Below are positions 6,134 to 8,309 of a stretch of 8,309 nt of DNA, piece after piece. The position numbers and the translations under genes were made by a program. Source of the DNA: 9FT-COMBO-53-11 sp035291485. Lineage in GTDB: Bacteria > Patescibacteriota > WWE3 > 9FT-COMBO-53-11. The DNA is taken from the NCBI GenBank assembly GCA_035291485.1, contig DATDSA010000018.1:1-8309 (forward strand). Direction: 5' to 3'. Below the pieces are notes generated by a model that was not told the DNA's origin, ran no database searches, and saw only the letters and a list, made by a program, of their open reading frames with translations. Each line of letters begins with the position of its first letter. Within the stretch, counting starts at the first letter, position 1.

Positions 6134-6610
6134 CTATCCCAGGATCTTAGCCAACCATGCCGGTTTTTGGAGCCAACCTTTGCTCTTCAGCCAAGCGGAA
6201 ACTCCCCAAGTGCTCTGCGCTCCCAGCGCTCCGAAGACCAAGAAAACCAGCGCGTAGATGATGTGCTCGTCCACCAGGTAGCTGTTCGCCCCGATTTTGG
6301 GGAAAACCAGCACCGGGAAGTAATACAGAAGCATCATCAGGGCTCCTCCCCAGGAAGCGATCCGGACTCCTACTCCCAGGATCATCGCGGTCCCGATCAG
6401 CACCTGTCCCCACTGGTTAAGAAAGCTGACCCAGCCAATGTTGGCGTCGGCGGCGAACCACTGGTAGAGATCGGTGAAGGTTTTCGCCCCTTTGAGATAT
6501 CCCGCGGCGGTCCACTCCGGATTAAGAACTTTGGTGAGGCCGGCGTAAAGAAAAACCCAACCCAGGGCCAATCTCAAGAGGAGAAGCGTTGTTTTTTGCC
6601 AATTCGTCAT
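6134..6610 (-). CDS. DoxX-family membrane protein
   Basis: A 158-aa integral membrane protein with four predicted membrane segments at about residues 7-27, 63-82, 84-104 and 115-133. The first has the typical DoxX opening (LLRLALGWVFLYAGLTKVLNPEW). The family includes the small subunit of archaeal thiosulfate:quinone oxidoreductase and mycobacterial DoxX, which works with SodA and the thiosulfate sulfurtransferase SseA; the exact chemistry here is unknown. The protein has no cysteine, so it cannot itself carry out thiol exchange. It sits between a DsbA-like protein (89 bp upstream) and an NDH-2-like flavoprotein (88 bp downstream), all on the minus strand, which suggests a shared redox task in the membrane. 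The start at 6610 is fixed by a strong Shine-Dalgarno sequence. Family call is firm; function is inferred. Confidence 0.9.
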   Translation of the reverse strand: MTNWQKTTLLLLRLALGWVFLYAGLTKVLNPEWTAAGYLKGAKTFTDLYQWFAADANIGWVSFLNQWGQVLIGTAMILGVGVRIASWGGALMMLLYYFPVLVFPKIGANSYLVDEHIIYALVFLVFGALGAQSTWGVSAWLKSKGWLQKPAWLAKILG

Positions 6611-6615
6611 CGCAA

Positions 6616-6628
6616 ATCACCCCCTCTT
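6616..6628 (-). promoter_or_regulatory. Strong Shine-Dalgarno site of the doxX gene
   Basis: On the minus strand the sequence is AAGAGGGGGTGAT, ending 5 nt before the ATG. It is close to the full anti-16S complement AAGGAGGTGAT. It stands out because the neighbouring genes in this window have weak or no Shine-Dalgarno sites. The rest of the 89-bp gap to the dsbA-like stop codon shows no confident promoter or terminator. Confidence 0.75.
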
Positions 6629-6699
6629 GATTTGAGTAGCATCTCCGATAACTTTACCTTTTATTGGGTGAGGGAGTCTACATCATCCAACGAGGGAAT

Positions 6700-7338
6700 C
6701 TAAGGATTTTGGTTGAGTTCCTGGAGAACGAGTTCGCGGAAGGCGTCGTAGCTTTGGGGATTTTGAATTTTCTCTCCGTTCAAGAAGAAGGTGGGAGTGG
6801 CGTTGACGATGGCGGCTCCGCTCAGGTAATCATTTGTAACTTCCTTTTTAACTTCGGCGGAGTCCATGTCTGTCTCGAATTGACTGATGCTCAAGTTAAG
6901 CAGCTGGGCGTAGGAGATGAATTCCTCTCGGGCCTTGCTACTGCCCTCCCATTTGCTCTGGTTTACAAAAATCAGGTCGGCCATTTCCCAGAATTTACCC
7001 TGTTTTCCGGCCGCCTCCGCCGCCTGGGCCGCTAGTTCGGCTTGCTGGTGCTGGGGGAGCGGGAAGTGGCGATATACAAAAGCGACCCGGTCCCCGAACT
7101 CTTCCATGATGCTGTTTACGATCGGGGCATAAGCGGCGCAGGCCGGGCATTGGAAGTCGCTGTACTCCACTAGCACAACCTTGGCGCCCCTTTTCCCCTT
7201 GATCCAGTCGGAATCGGAAACGGCGTTTGCCAAAGTGGCGGCTTTGCCACTAGGGGCACTGGCGAGTTTCGCCATTCCCCAGGTTGCGCCAACCAGTCCC
7301 AAGATTAAAACCGCCCAGATCAAAATTTTCTTAATCAT
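6700..7338 (-). CDS. DsbA-like thiol:disulfide oxidoreductase (thioredoxin-fold, exported)
   Basis: A 212-aa protein with an N-terminal signal or anchor segment (about residues 5-23, after MIKK) and a thioredoxin fold of the DsbA/BdbD (Thioredoxin_4) group. The active site is FQCPACAAY with C64 and C67. YRHFPLPQH (89-97) and the cis-proline loop at ATPTFFLNG (P182) are typical for the family. It should act outside the cytoplasmic membrane, forming or shuffling disulfides in exported proteins. The dipeptide between the cysteines is Pro-Ala, not the Pro-His of E. coli DsbA, so the redox potential may differ. No DsbB or VKOR partner is seen in the window. The genes downstream on the same strand code for a DoxX protein and an NDH-2-like flavoprotein, which might take its electrons. 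The ATG at 7338 lies so close to its likely -10 box that the mRNA would be nearly leaderless. Confidence 0.92.
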   Translation of the reverse strand: MIKKILIWAVLILGLVGATWGMAKLASAPSGKAATLANAVSDSDWIKGKRGAKVVLVEYSDFQCPACAAYAPIVNSIMEEFGDRVAFVYRHFPLPQHQQAELAAQAAEAAGKQGKFWEMADLIFVNQSKWEGSSKAREEFISYAQLLNLSISQFETDMDSAEVKKEVTNDYLSGAAIVNATPTFFLNGEKIQNPQSYDAFRELVLQELNQNP

Positions 7339-7348
7339 ACCTATAATA

Positions 7349-7357
7349 ATTATACCA
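7349..7357 (-). promoter_or_regulatory. Extended -10 promoter of the dsbA-like gene
   Basis: On the minus strand the sequence is TGGTATAAT: a perfect TATAAT at 7349-7354 with the TGn extension. No convincing -35 box is found at 16-18 nt. Transcription would begin near 7342, only about 4 nt before the ATG at 7338, and there is no Shine-Dalgarno site between them. Confidence 0.6.
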
Positions 7358-7365
7358 CCGAACCA

Positions 7366-7379
7366 GAGTCGAATGACTC
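7366..7379. promoter_or_regulatory. Inverted repeat upstream of the dsbA-like promoter
   Basis: A 5-bp perfect inverted repeat, GAGTC-GAAT-GACTC, ending 9 bp upstream of the extended -10 box, in the place where a -35 box or a regulator would bind. It may be an operator half-site pair; it is short enough to be chance. Confidence 0.35.
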
Positions 7380-7385
7380 AGCGTG

Positions 7386-7399
7386 TTGGTCGGGACCAA
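7386..7399. promoter_or_regulatory. Inverted repeat just downstream of an upstream TATAAT
   Basis: A perfect 6-bp inverted repeat, TTGGTC-GG-GACCAA, in the 76-bp gap between the helicase stop codon and the dsbA-like start. One end touches a minus-strand TATAAT at 7399-7404, so it would overlie the start site of that promoter, a usual operator position. It could instead be a small hairpin at the helicase mRNA 3' end, though no T-run follows. Confidence 0.4.
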
Positions 7400-7428
7400 T
7401 TATATCTCTATGCATTAGCTAGAAACAA
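7399..7428 (-). promoter_or_regulatory. Possible second promoter upstream of the dsbA-like gene
   Basis: On the minus strand a perfect TATAAT lies at 7399-7404, with TTGTTT as a partial -35 box at 7423-7428 (18-bp spacing). The -35 box is inside the last codons of the helicase gene. Transcripts from here would have a leader of about 55 nt that includes both inverted repeats. Confidence 0.35.
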
Positions 7429-8309
7429 AAGTCAGGGCTTTACCCTGCTTGCCGGCTCGGGCGGTCCGACCAATCCGGTGGATATAATCGTTGTAAGTAT
7501 TGGGCTGATCAAAGTTAATGACGTGGCTGACGTCGGGAATATCCAGCCCGCGGGCGGCGACATCGGTCGCGATAAGCACTTTAACGCGATTTTCTTTAAA
7601 AGCTCGTAGGGCGCGCTGACGCTGTGGTTGCGACTTGTTGCCGTGAATTGATTCGGTCGAGTGGCCCAGCGCCGATAAGCTATCGGCTAGCTCCTGGACT
7701 CCCCATTTTGTTCTTCCGAAAACGAGGACTTTTTCAAAATCGGGCTGGTGCAAGAGCCCATTTAGGATTTCGATTTTCTGTTCTTTAGATGAAGTTCGGA
7801 TGACGTCTTGCTCAATAAATTCGCTGGTCAATCCCGTTTTGACTGATACCGTAACGGGATTAACCATCATTTCCCTCATTAACTGTTCGATCTCTATTGG
7901 CATTGTGGCGCTAAAACAGAGCGACTGGCGCTCCCTTGGTAATTGAGCTATCAAGAATCTAATTTCTCTAATAAATCCCATATCGAGCATTCGATCGACC
8001 TCGTCCAAAACTAGAATCCGAATCCCGTCCAACCGCAGCACTCCTCGGTCGAACAGGTCCGTAAGACGTCCTGGAGTGCCGATGATGACTTGGGGGCGGC
8101 GATTAAGAGCTGCGATCTGCCGATTTATACTTGCTCCCCCAACACATAGAGCAGAATAGAGTTTAAGGCCCCAGGCGAAAACTTTAAATTCTTCGTCGAT
8201 CTGAGCTGCCAGTTCTCTGGTTGGGACCAAAACCAAAACCGCCGCTTCTTGATAAGGGAACTGTCTTAAATGGTGCAGTATTGGTAATAGAAAGGCGGCG
8301 GTCTTGCCG
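7415..8309 (-). CDS. DEAD-box ATP-dependent RNA helicase, 5' end outside window
   Basis: An RNA helicase of the RhlE/DeaD-like DEAD-box group. The frame continues to the end of the window, where the first visible codons read GKTAAFLLPIL, the second half of Walker A (motif I). Further motifs follow in order: PTRELAAQ (Ia), GG and TPGRL (Ib), LDEVDRMLDMGF (II), SAT (III), VLVFGRTKWG (IV), ATDVAARGLDIPDV (V) and HRIGRTAR (VI). Motif II reads DEVD instead of DEAD (7994-8005). The protein ends only 13 residues after HRIGRTAR (AGKQGKALTFVSS), so the final helix of the second RecA domain and any C-terminal RNA-binding tail are absent. No continuation is evident in other frames after the TAA stop. 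Likely roles are RNA unwinding in ribosome assembly or mRNA decay; which one cannot be told. The dsbA-like gene begins 76 bp downstream. Confidence 0.93.
   Translation of the reverse strand, partial: GKTAAFLLPILHHLRQFPYQEAAVLVLVPTRELAAQIDEEFKVFAWGLKLYSALCVGGASINRQIAALNRRPQVIIGTPGRLTDLFDRGVLRLDGIRILVLDEVDRMLDMGFIREIRFLIAQLPRERQSLCFSATMPIEIEQLMREMMVNPVTVSVKTGLTSEFIEQDVIRTSSKEQKIEILNGLLHQPDFEKVLVFGRTKWGVQELADSLSALGHSTESIHGNKSQPQRQRALRAFKENRVKVLIATDVAARGLDIPDVSHVINFDQPNTYNDYIHRIGRTARAGKQGKALTFVSS

Noticed and set aside
7355..7380. tRNA 3' end (GGTTCG-like segment on the minus strand)
   Set aside because: No matching acceptor, D-arm or anticodon arm is found around it.
1..8309. Alternative genetic code with TGA as glycine
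   Set aside because: All recognised genes read through with the standard code, and TGA closes the rel-like gene and aspS at sensible positions.

Overview
The window looks like compact bacterial chromosome from an uncultured lineage, most likely a candidate-phyla-radiation (Patescibacteria) member. This is an inference from several traits: a short archaeal-type aspartyl-tRNA synthetase of 436 aa without the bacterial insertion domain, a (p)ppGpp synthetase that stops straight after its TGS domain, small intergenic gaps, a lineage-specific anchored protein, and a DsbA-like protein beside DoxX. GC content appears to be around 50%. TGA acts as a stop codon (relA/spoT-like gene and aspS) and no reading frame is interrupted by it, which argues against the TGA=Gly code of Gracilibacteria and Absconditabacteria. 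No phylogenetic placement was possible from reading alone.

Layout. Left part, + strand: the 3' part of a Rel/SpoT-family gene (5' end outside the window), then aspS 19 bp later. A tight array of four small hairpins (2190-2272) follows, with the first hairpin containing the aspS stop codon. It separates aspS from a convergent minus-strand gene for an unrecognised protein with one membrane anchor (2283-3377). That gene is divergent from gltX (+ strand, glutamyl-tRNA synthetase), with about 59 bp between the starts. gltX ends in a 4-nt tail-to-tail overlap with a minus-strand flavoprotein of the type II NADH dehydrogenase family.

Right part, all minus strand: a DEAD-box helicase (5' end outside the window), then a DsbA-like secreted thiol oxidoreductase, a DoxX-family membrane protein, and the NDH-2-like flavoprotein. 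The last three read as a candidate membrane redox cassette: extracytoplasmic thiol chemistry, a small membrane electron-transfer protein and a cytoplasmic-face NAD(P)H dehydrogenase. The dsbA-like gene has an extended -10 promoter that would give an almost leaderless transcript. doxX has a near-consensus Shine-Dalgarno site. The leader of the flavoprotein gene consists of two 40-bp tandem repeats.

The most unusual signal is the repeat family. Both repeat clusters share a 24-nt frame, CTAGG...CCGTCC around a 17-nt hairpin. The flanks stay fixed while the stem sequence changes in a way that keeps base pairing. No CRISPR array, tRNA, rRNA, transposase or phage gene was seen.
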